Origin: Silene conica
Taxonomy: Eukaryota; Streptophyta; Magnoliopsida; Caryophyllales; Caryophyllaceae
Assembly: GCA_029255685.2 (NCBI GenBank)
Contig: CM055316.2
Coordinates: 74,477,237 to 74,541,236, forward strand
Length of the DNA: 64,000 nucleotides
Reading direction: 5' to 3'
Below the pieces are notes generated by a model. The model was not told where the DNA came from, searched no databases, and was given only the letters and a program-made list of their open reading frames with translations. This document shows positions 49,750-60,532 of the stretch, piece by piece. A program made the position numbers and the translations under genes. Each line of letters begins with the position of its first letter. Positions within the stretch are counted from its first letter, which is position 1.

Positions 49750-51410
49750 TCAATCCAAATCGCGGTAATTAGAAACACTCTCTTCTATCTCATTCCCACT
49801 GCCACTCCCGACATCTCCGTTCCTCCTCTTTCCCACTACACTCCCGACATCTCCGTCCATCCTCTTTCCCATTACCGCCACCGTCACCTCCGTCCTTCCT
49901 CTTTCCCATTACCACCACCGTCATCTCCGTCGCAGGTGATATAAACAATTCGATTTCTGGAATTATCTTTTCCTAATTTTCAGTATTAATTAGATTTTCC
50001 TGTTCGACTTTTATCCTATTTCGATTTTTTCTTGTTCTAATCTAGTCTAGTCTACTAATTACTATTAATCTATTCGCGATTTTGTGGTGTATTTTCCTTA
50101 TTATGCTAGTGAGAGGAATTGTGCATCGGGAATTGCAACCTGAGTCCTCAACTGAGTAAGTACGTTTTTGCATGCTTAATTTTGTTTATTGTATCAAAAT
50201 TCTCTGTTGAATGATCTTTTGTTGCGATTATTCTAGTTGTTTTAGAAGTAGGTTTGTTAATTAACTGATGCTTAAAGATGAGATTGTTCGAGGAATTATT
50301 ACGTTTCTTTGCCAACTATTAGGTACATTTCAAAAGTGTCGTAGTTACATTTTAAATGTATAGTAGATACATTTCTTTGTTCGAGATTGTATCAAATTTC
50401 TCTGTTAAATGATCTTTTCATTTTATGTTTGTATTGACGGTAAAGTAAAGAAAAATAGGCTAAGTAAGTTTATTTGAATCTAGCTTGTGGTAGCAGATAG
50501 CAAACTATGGAGGCCAGGGGATGTGGTAGTAGAAAGCAAACTAGCTCACTAAATTTCCTGATAGAAATTCAAATATGTGATCTGCTGAGTAGTCTTTGTT
50601 TTGATATCTCAATGTTGTATTAACACATGTCCAATATAGGCCTCATTCTATGGAGGCCTTTCAGGCATCAGGGTTATGTTATAGTATTGGAGGGTTTTTG
50701 GACCTTAGATCCTGTCAGAATAATGCAGGCAGGAGCCTTTGAGGCCCTATAAGGATCATGTAGCTGTACAGGTGTTTATTTTGGGCTTTGTGATCTATTA
50801 GCATAATGTATAATGTAAAGGCATGGTGGGTAGAATGTAAAGGCCTAGAGTTTTAACCACATTAAAACTCCATATAGGAGAGTATTATAACCTTCGTGGT
50901 GTTTCCGGCTTTAAATATATACTAAATACTAAATTTGATGGTGCAAACCATAGCTGCCAAGATCAAGCCTTATAAGACCATAAAAGAATGTGGGAAGTTG
51001 CTTATGGATCATGTGTCTCTAATTCTAGGTATTTATTCTTTAGTCTGAAGAACGTGATCAAAGTGCAATGCAAACCGAATAGTATCTTTTGTACTTGAAA
51101 ACTTCTGATTGGTGATGTTTATTTGTGGGGTCAAATGTCCATTACCACCTCTTTGTAGTTCTGATGTGCAATTAGTTCTGTATTTTATAAGATATTTTTG
51201 GTTTTGTATGTTTTAATTTTGTATCCGATTTAACAAGTATTAAAACTTAACAGGATGATTAACTCTTTTTTTCTTCTATTAATTAAATTAGTAAGTGGAA
51301 CTTTCTAAAACAAGAGATAAAAGTTGGCCCTTGATTGCTACTGTAGCGTACCAGGGACTTTTTATTGATTTCATTGTTGGTTAGTATGTAGCATCATCTT
51401 GTGATATGTA
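49750..51410. other. Left interior of E4, no clear gene
   Basis: Starts with C/T-rich repeats of ACTCCCGACATCTCCGT and TCTTTCCCATTACC (49797-49930), resembling a 5' untranslated or N-terminal exon and ending at a possible donor (GCAG|GTGATA, 49938). The rest is intron-like. A TAGGTACATTTC...TTTTAAATGTATAG motif occurs at 50329-50378. Confidence 0.4.
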
Positions 51411-51416
51411 ACAATT

Positions 51417-51548
51417 GAGAGCGGAGAGCAGTCAAGTTTATCGAAGAAATTACTGGAAGGTTCCTCTAGGCAATCTGCCTTTCAGGCTAATCCTCCCCCT
51501 AGCAGTTTAGGTATGAACCCTAGCGGAAGTCCAATCCATGTCGTGTAA
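51417..51548 (+). pseudogene. Exon-like fragment, unrecognised
   Basis: A 43-codon open stretch ending in TAA reads SLSKKLLEGSSRQSAFQANP and then PPSSLGMNPSGSPIHVV. Its composition is protein-like against intron-like surroundings. I do not recognise the parent gene; it may be another captured piece in E4. Confidence 0.3.
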
Positions 51549-52087
51549 GGGTGAATGTGCAAGTTAGTGTTAGGTTTGGCTCAGAGCTCTTGAGCTCCAT
51601 AGTTGTACTGTTAATATGAATGATATCTCTATGCAGTTTGGTTTCTGAGTTGTCTTTTTTTTTCAAATGGTTTCTTCCTTGGGATCATTTTTAGGTAGTT
51701 TGTTATTTATCAAAATTCGATTCTTTACTGCGGTCTAAAATTGTGTTAAACAGTCATTTTTAATGTGTATATTATGTTGCAATTCTGCTATTTTTCTGGG
51801 AAATGTTGCGTTCCTCTTGTACTTGCTATTTAACTAGATGAAGTAGGCACATTACAGAAAGATGATTCGCAGAGAGATTCATTGTTGAGTGGGTGTATTC
51901 TGATTTCTGAACATCATATCTCATCCTTCTCTGTGAGAACTGAATTCCCGGGATTTGATATCAGATGGATGCATAATTGTACTCTTTCCTTATGCTGAAT
52001 ATCGTGATGAAGCAAAGCTGCAGACATCCTTGCTCGTTTTCTAACCCAAAACTGTAGTACCCACTACCCAACCTGTATTTTGACATT

Positions 52088-52477
52088 TCAACCTAAATTA
52101 ACCCGCTTGACAAATCTACCGGTGTAATCGTGACGTAGAATATGACCCTGAACTTGCTCCGGGTCTCGTCTCCTCTTTCTCCCACTTGTTTTAGCTACAT
52201 TTTCATCACTAGAAACACTAGAATTTTTCGTATCGACATTATTAATATTTGGTTGTTGATCGTTTGTGATAATCGGTTCAATTGATGAAGTTGGAGAATG
52301 ATGATTAGAGAGTAGATCAGGAAGTTGTTGTTGTTGTTGATCACATTCAGCTAATAAATTAGTAGGGTTTTCAATGGTGCAATTAAGAATTGAAAAAATG
52401 GTTGTTTCTACATTAAAATTAGTGAAACAAAAGTCATCTCTAAGAACAGCTGCTAGCTCTTCACTCAGTGTGTCCAT
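52088..52477 (-). CDS. Hypothetical 129-residue protein within E4
   Basis: ATG at 52477, stop at 52088-52090, no interruption. The N-terminal third is mixed (MDTLSEELAAVLRDDFCFTN). The middle is Asn, Gln and Ser-rich with a QQQQQ run. The C-terminus is basic with GRKRRRDPEQ followed by GHILRHDYTGRFVKRVNLG. The basic KRRR patch could be a nuclear localisation signal. I do not recognise a family. It could be a first exon of a host regulatory gene captured by E4, or an element-encoded protein. No introns or neighbouring exons were identified. Confidence 0.4.
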   Translation of the reverse strand: MDTLSEELAAVLRDDFCFTNFNVETTIFSILNCTIENPTNLLAECDQQQQQLPDLLSNHHSPTSSIEPIITNDQQPNINNVDTKNSSVSSDENVAKTSGRKRRRDPEQVQGHILRHDYTGRFVKRVNLG

Positions 52478-52627
52478 GTCTTAGCTTCGTTTTGTTTTGA
52501 GTATTGCTCTTCCTCATGACAGTTATTTTGGTTTAGCATTGGGCCTTCATTCCATGTCATTTCCTAATAATAATAAAATTAAAAAATAATGAAAATGTCA
52601 CGTGACACCGTTGTTGTATTGGATGCA

Positions 52628-52710
52628 CTAGGTACGTTTCAAAAAGGTAGTAGGTACATTTTAAACGTACAGTAGGTACATTTTAAATGTATAGTAGGTA
52701 CGTCTCTTCT
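52628..52710. repeat. GGTACATTT repeat cluster
   Basis: Three spaced copies of TAGGTAC(A/G)TTT, with TTTTAAATGTATAGTAGGTA. The same motif lies in the 203-bp repeat and at 50329 and 57556. Confidence 0.7.
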
Positions 52711-53323
52711 GTTTTTGGTCTTATAATATAGAACTTCGTGTTGCAATGTAATTATTTGTTTTGCCCTTTGTTTGGTGTTGATACTGTCACTGGAACTGAG
52801 ACTTAGTACTATGGATGAGGGTAGAAAAAGGAGGGGGCGGATAATAGCTCCCTCACTGCAGCTTCCTACACCACCCCTTTCATCCTCTTTCCCTTTGTTT
52901 GGATTTTCACTTCTTTTACCGTTTTATATTACCCCTAATCCAAGCAAGAGCATAATTTATATGGGTGGTCAAGTTGCTGGTCAGTTTGTTGATGCAGTTT
53001 TTTTGGCTTTTACTCTCTCTTTTGACAATGTCTCATTAATGTGTTACATGTATTTGATTGGATTCAATCAAACTTCCTGTCTGTTACTCCATTTTAATCG
53101 ATTCAACTTTACACCTCTTTTTAAATTTCCATCATTTTTAGCTTAAATTTTACTTAGCTTTCTTAAAGGACTCACATTGCTCACTCATCATCTTGTCTCA
53201 AATACCAATTATCACTCTCCCCAATCCTCATAGCTCTCTATGTCAGCCAGTAGTGACACATTCATTGAAACATTATGTCCTATTTAAGCGTGCTTGTTTG
53301 GTGTTGTGATGTTTTTTTTTCAG

Positions 53324-54105
53324 AATATGGATGCTTATCGAGAGTATATTATGCTTGAACTTTTAAAATGGGATAAGAATACAATAAAGGTAATATTTTG
53401 ATAAGTGTATATTTAATAGTCCTCTGTCTAATTGACTTATTTCCAGAGCATAATGTCACCCAAATTATAGCTTTTTCTTAGCATTTGATTTTTCATGCAA
53501 CTCTTTACATGAGATAAATTTCAAGTTTGCATTAGTCGAACGTTAAAACAACACATGCCAAGATCTGGATGGGAGTATTGAAGAATTGGATGGAAGAATT
53601 GAAGAATTTCTTAGCACAGGAAACTTATGTATTTCATATATTGATAGAGAACTGTATAGTCTTTTGGTTTGTAAGGTTTTATTTTGTTCAACAATATTGT
53701 AAGATTTTACTGAGCTAGTGTGAATTTGTTGTTTTATTCAAGACAATAACCGATAAACTCCTTGATACCGGAGAAATCAAAGCTGTCGAAATTTGGGAAA
53801 TATTCAAAACATCTCCAAAAATTTCACAGCCTGATGTTATACCTATTGATGAATATGGTGACTTGGTTTATGAAGGTAGATGGGGCGTACATGGTGTCAG
53901 TTGTCCTGGAAGGGTTACATTTGCACCAAGTAATGTCAGATTTGTAACCTTTGGTGCCCCTCGTCCTATGGCAACTCAAATAGTTAGCGACGAGACATGG
54001 AAGTCAGTCGATGATATTTGGGATAAAAGAGTTGAGGAAATGTCAAAGGAGACAGAAGATAAAAAGGATAGGCCACAACTTTTGATTGTTAGCCATTTCC
54101 TTTGA
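53324..54105 (+). pseudogene. Captured 3' end of FTSHI5-like gene (two exons)
   Basis: Exon 53324-53389 follows TTTTTTTTTCAG and ends AAG|GTAATA; it encodes MDAYREYIMLELLKWDKNTIK. Exon 53743-54105 follows TTATTCAAG and runs to a TGA with no break, encoding EIWEIFKTSPKISQP, VYEGRWGVHGVSCPGRVTFAP, FVTFGAPRPMATQ and a terminal LLIVSHFL. This matches my recollection of the C-terminus of FTSHI5, a plastid-envelope FtsH-like protein of the import-motor complex. ATPase and transit-peptide parts are absent here. The 142 codons are intact with good splice sites, so transcripts from E4 could splice it. Confidence 0.75.
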
Positions 54106-54429
54106 CCATCTCCTTTGGCTAAGTGTGTGGTTTTGATAAAGAAGGCATAGGTAAAATCAGCTTATTTGGGTTACGATGTGGTCATAAATATAGAATTCAG
54201 GTGACAAATAGATAAGTTACGACCTTCTGATATATAGCTATGGGCGGGAACGTTATATAACATTTAAGGTATAGGGGGAGGTTGTGGTGGTTGTTGACTA
54301 CATGTATTGATGTCCGATAGTCCGAGTGTTGTACACGTGTATGTTTTTTCATAGCTTGTTCTCACCGATGTGCCAATTATAAATCAACCCTTTTTTGCAC
54401 CGAAACATAGAATTTGGTTGATGTCACCA

Positions 54430-55410
54430 TCGCTTATCCAACCCAAAACCCCGCTCGTCCTCATTTACGAGAGATTTTTATGAACTAATTACGTGTTTTG
54501 CTACTAGGTACATTTCGAAAAGGTAGTAGGTACATTCTAAATGTATTGTAGGTACGTCTCCTCCGTATACCCCTCCCAACAGTAAGGGTAAGAGTTTTTG
54601 GGTTGGGTTAAGCGACTCTGCGGTAGAGGGCCGCTTTATCCAACCCAAAACCCCGCTCGTCCTCATTTATGAGAGATTTTTATGAACTAGTTACGTGTTT
54701 TGCTACTAGGTACATTTCGAAAAGGTAGTAGGTACATTCTAAATGTATTGTAGGTTCGTCTCCTCCGTATACCCCTTCCCAATAGTAAGGGTAAGGGTTT
54801 TTGGGTTGGGTTAAGTGACTCTGCAGTAGAGGGCCGCCGCGACTCTGCAGTAGAGGGCCGCCTTATCCAACCCAAAACCCCGCCCGTCCTCATTTACGAG
54901 AGATTTTTATGAACAAGTTACGTGTTTTGCTACTAGGTACATTTCGAAAAGGTAGTAGGTACATTCTAAATGTATTGTAGGTACATCTCCTCCGTATACC
55001 CTTTTCCAACAGTAAGGGTAAGGGTTTTTGGGTTGGGTTAAGCGACTCTGCGGTAGAGGGCCGCCTTATCCAACCCAAAACCCCGCCCGTCCTCATTTAC
55101 GAGAGATTTTTATGAACAAGTTACGTGTTTTGCTACTAGGTACATTTCGAAAAGGTAGTATGTACATTCTAAATGTATTGTAGGTACATCTCCTCCGTAT
55201 ACCCTTTCCCAACAGTAAGGGTAAGGGTTTTTGGGTTGGGTTAAGCGACTCTGCGATAGAGGGTCGCCTTATCCAACCCAAAACCCCGCTCGTCCTCATT
55301 TACGAGAGATTTTTATGAACTAGTTACGTGTTTTTCTACTAGGTACATTTTGAAAAGGTAGTAGGTACATTCTAAATGTATTGTAGGTACGTCTCCTCCG
55401 TACGTCTCCT
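54430..55410. repeat. 203-bp tandem repeat, nearly five units
   Basis: Units recur every 203-209 bp. Each has TCCAACCCAAAACCCCGC, TCATTTACGAGAGATTTTTATG, CTACTAGGTACATTTCGAAA, TACATTCTAAATGTATTG, a CGTCTCCTCCGTATACCC stretch and GGGTTTTTGGGTTGGGTTAAG. The first and last motifs are complementary, so each unit can form a hairpin. One unit has an internal duplication of CGACTCTGC(A/G)GTAGAGGGCCG. The repeated 68-residue minus-strand frames translate the satellite and are not genes. Confidence 0.93.
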
Positions 55411-56688
55411 AAATTTGCAACGGATATTCGTGACAAATGAAAATTTGTGTAACTTTTATATTTCATTCCATAATGAAAGAAAGCCGCCCGCAAAGTCTTA
55501 ATTAAATAATTAAAGTATTAAAAAGGCGAGGAGTATTATTTTGACATAGTCGTAGACTAGGAAACGAGGACAAGAACAACAAGTAGGCAATTCTTTAGAT
55601 GAACGGTAAAAACCATCATTGACCGATGAGTTTCACCAGCCAAACACAAAAACAATGGGTCTCATTTAGAGTATACTTATTAGTATTTTGCGGGTTATTT
55701 AAGATCTCACTCACTCATCTTTGATTAGGTCAATTGTAGGTTGATGTTTTCAAGTTGAATTATCTCGGGTCATCAAAGTTCGTGTCCCAACTCCCGACCC
55801 TTTGATAACCCTTTACATTCGAAGTTATTTAAGTGTATTAAAATGTTATTGAAAATGAGTGTAATTGCACGCACTTATACTTGTTTTGAAGTGCTTTATG
55901 TATTCTATTTTTGGAATATCTTAATAAACGGATTGTAATTTTATTCGGATTGTTACGATCTTCGATAATACACCTTACCGTGCTCGTGATTATGCTAATT
56001 TCAATTGAGTAGTTTGGGGGCATGGGGTAGAGTAAATAATTCAAGTAGTAGTAGTAGTAGTACTGCTACAGTCGTACATAGTATTGCAGGAAATTAGAGA
56101 AGACAAAGCCAAAGCTCTCAAGTCTTTGTTGCCATCCTTTTAACTATTAAAAAAACCCGTGACTTTGTTAAGAGTTAAGACACAAAGGATTGCAAACTTA
56201 ACTCCAGTAACTTGTTGCCAACAAGCTCAGCATTTTACCAGGAGGTTAAAACAGATAAACAAGGGAATTTCAGAGTGCCTCACATATTCAGTTTGAAATA
56301 AACATTAGCTATCTACAGAATATATTAACAAGCGACGGGAAAACCACATCCACACTTCAAAACATAATCCAGGAAAACAACAACTTAGCACTATCGGGTT
56401 CATAATAAACGGTTGTAGCAATCTTACAATAACCAAGTCTACCAAAGGAGTTTAGATGAACGGGTAAAAACTCTGACACAAACTCCAAATTTCCGTAGTC
56501 TGCTGTGTTGAGCTTGGCTTTTCAGAAAAAAGGAAACTGCACAAAGAGGAAAAAAAAAAATCAGAGTAGACAATAATTCAAGTTTCAAGGAAAAATAAAT
56601 TTGAATACTAGATTCAGCATGTATTTTAGCATGCTTGCCCCTATAAAACTCTCATTTACAACCATTTGAGCTTCGTTCAGCATGTATT
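55411..56688. other. No gene seen (E4 interior)
   Basis: Noncoding by inspection. A short AGT trinucleotide run lies at 56046-56063. Confidence 0.5.
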
Positions 56689-56689
56689 T

Positions 56690-57015
56690 TAGCCATGGAT
56701 GACCAAATTATAGTCATCGTACTTATTGACAGGTATTTCAAAGACTATATCAGTAAAAAGGGCGTCACTAACCATCCACCAGATCCACTCGATATCAGGG
56801 TGGGTCAACATTAAGCGTCGGATCAAGGGGTCACTTAGCCCAATAACCCGCCTATCTAAATAGGCCATATTATAAACAATCTCAATTCCATGAATAACAC
56901 AGTAATCAATCTTATTCTTAATATTCTTAAGCAAGTAATGATCCCCAATGGAATTATCACAGGGGTTGGGAGGCGAGTGGCTTACCAGCAACATCCAGCT
57001 TACAGAACGTTCACA
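56690..57015 (-). pseudogene. Captured GT34 (xyloglucan xylosyltransferase-like) fragment
   Basis: The minus-strand frame contains GDHYLLKNIKNKIDYC, HGIEIVYNMAYLD, PLIRRLMLTHPDIEWIWWM, SDALFTDIVFEIP and NLVIHG, the hallmark order of plant GT34 alpha-1,6-xylosyltransferases (XXT), Golgi type II membrane enzymes that add xylose to xyloglucan. The conserved DSD metal-binding triad reads VSD here, removing its first Asp. The segment between MAYLD and PLIRR is shortened, and a stop follows IHG. No transmembrane anchor or C-terminus is present. It is therefore a decayed captured piece, carried opposite to the FTSHI5-like piece. Confidence 0.82.
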
Positions 57016-57555
57016 AAAGGCCCAACAATATCTCCACCACAATACTCCATAATACATAAGCTCAAACTACCATCAACAAACCTTCAAAACTCGTTGCACT
57101 CCAACATGATTCGTTCTGATATTCATAAATGTATCAAAATATGAAATCAATATTACCACTTTTAATGAAAATAATCATGAGACCATTTTCTTTGTCGTAT
57201 TGTCAGAGAGCAACAAAAACATAATAAACCCAAATTCTACCCATGAAACAGAAACTGTAGTAATCTAGTTTAACAGAAACCCAGATGAAAAAAGTTGCAA
57301 GAAACAAGTCTAGTAATTTATTTCTTTTGTCTGTTCAGCAACAACAAACATAAACAACGACAACAAAATAACGTCGAGATGAATGCAAATGAATAAATTG
57401 CGAACAAATAAGAGAAGTATCATATACGAAGAAGAGAAGCAGTGTATACGAAGCAATAAGAGAAGATATACATAAAAGGAATACGCAGGACATTGGTCAG
57501 TAACTAGAATGCATGAACGGAACGTCGGGATGCATTACAAAATCAAATCTTTTGA

Positions 57556-57612
57556 CTAGGTACGTTTCAGAAGAGCCATAGGTACATTTTGAATATATTG
57601 TACATACATTTC
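57556..57612. repeat. GGTACATTT motif copy
   Basis: CTAGGTACGTTTC, TAGGTACATTTTGAA and TACATACATTTC in the same order as in the 203-bp unit, but isolated. Confidence 0.6.
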
Positions 57613-57891
57613 TTTCCACTAAAACCCACCAAATAAAACAGATGCATTACAAAATCAAATGTTTCGACTAAAACTCCAGCAATAAACTAATATTCAATCA
57701 AAATGTGTAGGGAAAGTAAAAGGAAAGAGAGATTACACCAATTTCATAGATATCAATCAAATTCATATAGTATTGGTACGGATTATTATTATTACACTAG
57801 CAATATGACATTTTTATAATTAAAATGCTAAAGTTTAATACAAATACAATGTAATTAGCATGTAAACCCCAATTTTTTTGCAATTTTTCAA

Positions 57892-58012
57892 TTTATTATA
57901 AACCCTAATTCATCCAAAACTCTAATTCCCCCAATTAATTTGACATTCTGCATAAAATTGAATATAAAAATTATAGTTTATACATGTTCAATGATAGTAA
58001 ATATAAACCAAA
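57892..58012 (+). repeat. 121-bp direct repeat, left copy
   Basis: Apparently identical to 59408-59528 (offset 1516). It ends at AAACCAAA, directly against the CTAG of a Helitron-type terminus. Confidence 0.92.
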
Positions 58013-59407
58013 CTAGCGTAACACCCGTGAAAATTCACGGATTGTTCAATTTTAATTTTGACGGAAAATGATCAATTAAAGTTGTTAAATATACTAATAA
58101 TGTATGTGGTGTATATGTAAATACTTTAAAGAAAAATAAAAGAGTATATCTATAACATAAGATATATAAGAACATGTTGACATTAAAAGTTTGACGTAAA
58201 ACTTGAAAAGCGTAAAATATAATTAAAAAATGGAAACTTATAACTTTCCAATAAAAGGAGGTTTTAGTAATAGAATAATTTTTTTGCGTAGAACGTAGTT
58301 GGTTAATAGTAAGTAACTGTGCAATAGATTTGATGGTAATTCGATTTTGTGATTTTTTAGAAGATAAATTGTACTGTTTAGAGACTTACAATTTCAGAAC
58401 AGGAAAAATTATGTTGGTCAAATTGGTATTTTAACTATTTACATATTGTAGAAGACAAATGAGGAGAAGAAAAAGAGAAGGCTGGCCGTTGCATTTTTCG
58501 AGCAATATAGAGAAACCAAAAGAGTTATTGAAAATATAATGGTTACCTCTATAATTAATATTTTGTTGGTAATTATATTATGTAATTATTAATATTAATG
58601 GTTTTATTATTTGATTGCGTGGGAAACCAAAAAAGTATAATATAATAGTTTTATTATTTGATGCATGGTGCTCCTGCATTTTGATAGTCAGTATTTCTAG
58701 AACTATTAACTACAATAATTAATACTATTGGAAAGGTGTCAACAATTGTAGTTGATAGTATAATAATTATTGTAGTTAATACTATCATAATTATATGCAT
58801 TGGAAAATCCATCAGCATTATTATCATTATATTATTTATTATTTATTATTATATTATTATTATTATTATATTATATTAAAGTCGAGTTACTTTTATTGGT
58901 CAAATTGGATGTAACATTCTAAGAATGAATGAGAGGTCTCTATTATGCAAATACTGAAATATTATAGTGTCACGTCAGCATTATACCATATTATGCGTTA
59001 TTAAAAGAGTAGGTTTATAAAAATATTGTCATTTAAGTGTGAAGTAGTCATAAAACTTTGAGTTCTTTTAACAGAAGTAAAAAGTCGGTAATACGACAAA
59101 TTAATACGTGATTTATTTTTAAAAAATGATTAAATTTTAGACGTTTGGCTTATCACTTGAGAAAGCGTAATTTATACATTACGAATGGAAAATTATTAAT
59201 TTTTAGCAAAATACGTTTTAAAAAAATGGTTTCAAATAACTTTAATCTGAAATTAATTAAATTATTTAAACTAAATAAATGGAATACGGTATTCCGAAAT
59301 TATAATTATTAAACCCGACCATGACGTTTTTGTAATTATAAGATTATGGTGGGTGGTTCTCAATGTTGCTTGAGAATTTCTAGAACATTGAGAAAGTAAG
59401 ACAATTT
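58013..59407 (-). mobile_element. Helitron-type end and interior between direct repeats
   Basis: CTAG at 58013-58016 and a hairpin CCGTGAAAATTCACGG at about 58024-58040 read on the minus strand as a Helitron 3' terminus preceded by its hairpin. The remaining 1.37 kb is AT-rich noncoding DNA with TTATTATTA runs near 58840. It is bounded by a 121-bp direct repeat, which is unexpected for Helitrons because they make no target duplication. Confidence 0.5.
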
Positions 59408-59528
59408 TTTATTATAAACCCTAATTCATCCAAAACTCTAATTCCCCCAATTAATTTGACATTCTGCATAAAATTGAATATAAAAATTATAGTTTATACA
59501 TGTTCAATGATAGTAAATATAAACCAAA
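59408..59528 (+). repeat. 121-bp direct repeat, right copy
   Basis: Matches 57892-58012; here AAACCAAA runs on without interruption into TTGAATATAAAA. Confidence 0.92.
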
Positions 59529-59832
59529 TTGAATATAAAAATTTCGATTAAACTAATATTTTCGATTAAACCAACAGTATACATTATTTTCTGAACTAAC
59601 CTTTGTTTGATGAATAAATGATGAACTTTGATTTTTGAATCTCGAATTTTATTTTGTAGAGGTTAATTTAAGGTTGGGATTCGTCAGGGTGGATGCCTGA
59701 GGTTGAAGGAGACCGCCATTGTTTTTTTTTGAAGAAGCTAACAGTAAGAAGAGAAAAGCGTGAAAGTAAATTTTCTAAATTTGTCTTGGTTCGCAGGTTC
59801 TCACTATAATTCGGTTCTCACGGGAACTCGAG

Positions 59833-59834
<2 letters not shown>

Positions 59835-59917
<83 letters not shown>
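59835..59917. repeat. (TA)n microsatellite 5
   Basis: About 83 bp of TA at the right end of E4, closing the element array. Confidence 0.98.
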
Positions 59918-59920
<3 letters not shown>

Positions 59921-60532
59921 GTTGTTGCCGTTATCTATAGTCTCTCCTTCCCATTTGGTTTTTACTTCTTTTCTTCAGCCTCTCGGTGCTTTGTTGAAGC
60001 TTTAGTTTCTGATGAGGTTGTTGCCCTGACGATGCACGCTATGTTGCCTTGCCGTACCAATCTTCCATCGATTCATCTCTGAAACAAAATCGACTTTTTG
60101 GGATTCTTTGATGTAAAAAGGCCAACTGTAAACCCCTTACGACCCTTTTGAAAATGCTCACAGTTTCCATCCTCGGCTGTGACCAGTATTAACAAACTTC
60201 TCTTGCGCGTATGGCTGACTGGATATGATATGGTCAGTAATGTCCTTGCTGTTTTATTTCCTGAACTGGTCGCTAATCGTTATTCAAGACTCAGTGATCT
60301 TCTGTAAACTGTACCTATGAACTGCAAGCTCTCATACTGTCATAGCATATTTTAGAAAATATATATTTAAAAATGATATGGTGAGCACCAATCAAAGTAC
60401 CATGGAACAGTTAACAGTTTGGTGTCGTCATATAGGCGACATTGATGAAATTAAAGACATTTTCAGATACTCGAAGTGCCATGGAAGGCAAGGGTTCAAA
60501 AGAAACCTCGGAGTTCTGGGTTTGTGATGGTT
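59918..60532. other. Downstream flank of NLR, no gene seen
   Basis: No coding region supported. It probably contains the 3' untranslated region of the minus-strand NLR, but no polyadenylation signal was assigned with confidence. Confidence 0.5.

Larger units (their letters stand above)
49690..59834. mobile_element. E4: 10.1-kb (TA)n-flanked element with several gene fragments
   Basis: The left end (GGATCTCGTGAGAAC, then CATGAGAACC and TGCGAAC) and the right end read in reverse (TTCCCGTGAGAACC, then AGTGAGAACC and TGCGAAC) form an inverted repeat of about 46 bp, roughly three quarters identical. Both abut (TA)n tracts. The interior holds an FTSHI5-like 3' gene end, a GT34 fragment, two unrecognised coding pieces, a 203-bp tandem repeat, and a Helitron-type insertion flanked by a 121-bp direct repeat. 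No transposase was recognised. The pairing of ends 10 kb apart is inferred from similarity; two elements each missing an end is the alternative. Confidence 0.7.

Noticed and set aside
52772..53146. 124-codon frame just upstream of the FTSHI5-like exons, possibly its earlier exon
   Set aside because: The sequence does not resemble FtsH-like proteins and contains intron-like T-rich stretches.
54478..55299. Four similar 62-68 residue minus-strand frames that look like a small gene family
   Set aside because: They repeat every 203-209 bp and translate the tandem repeat; there is no independent start context or coding signature.
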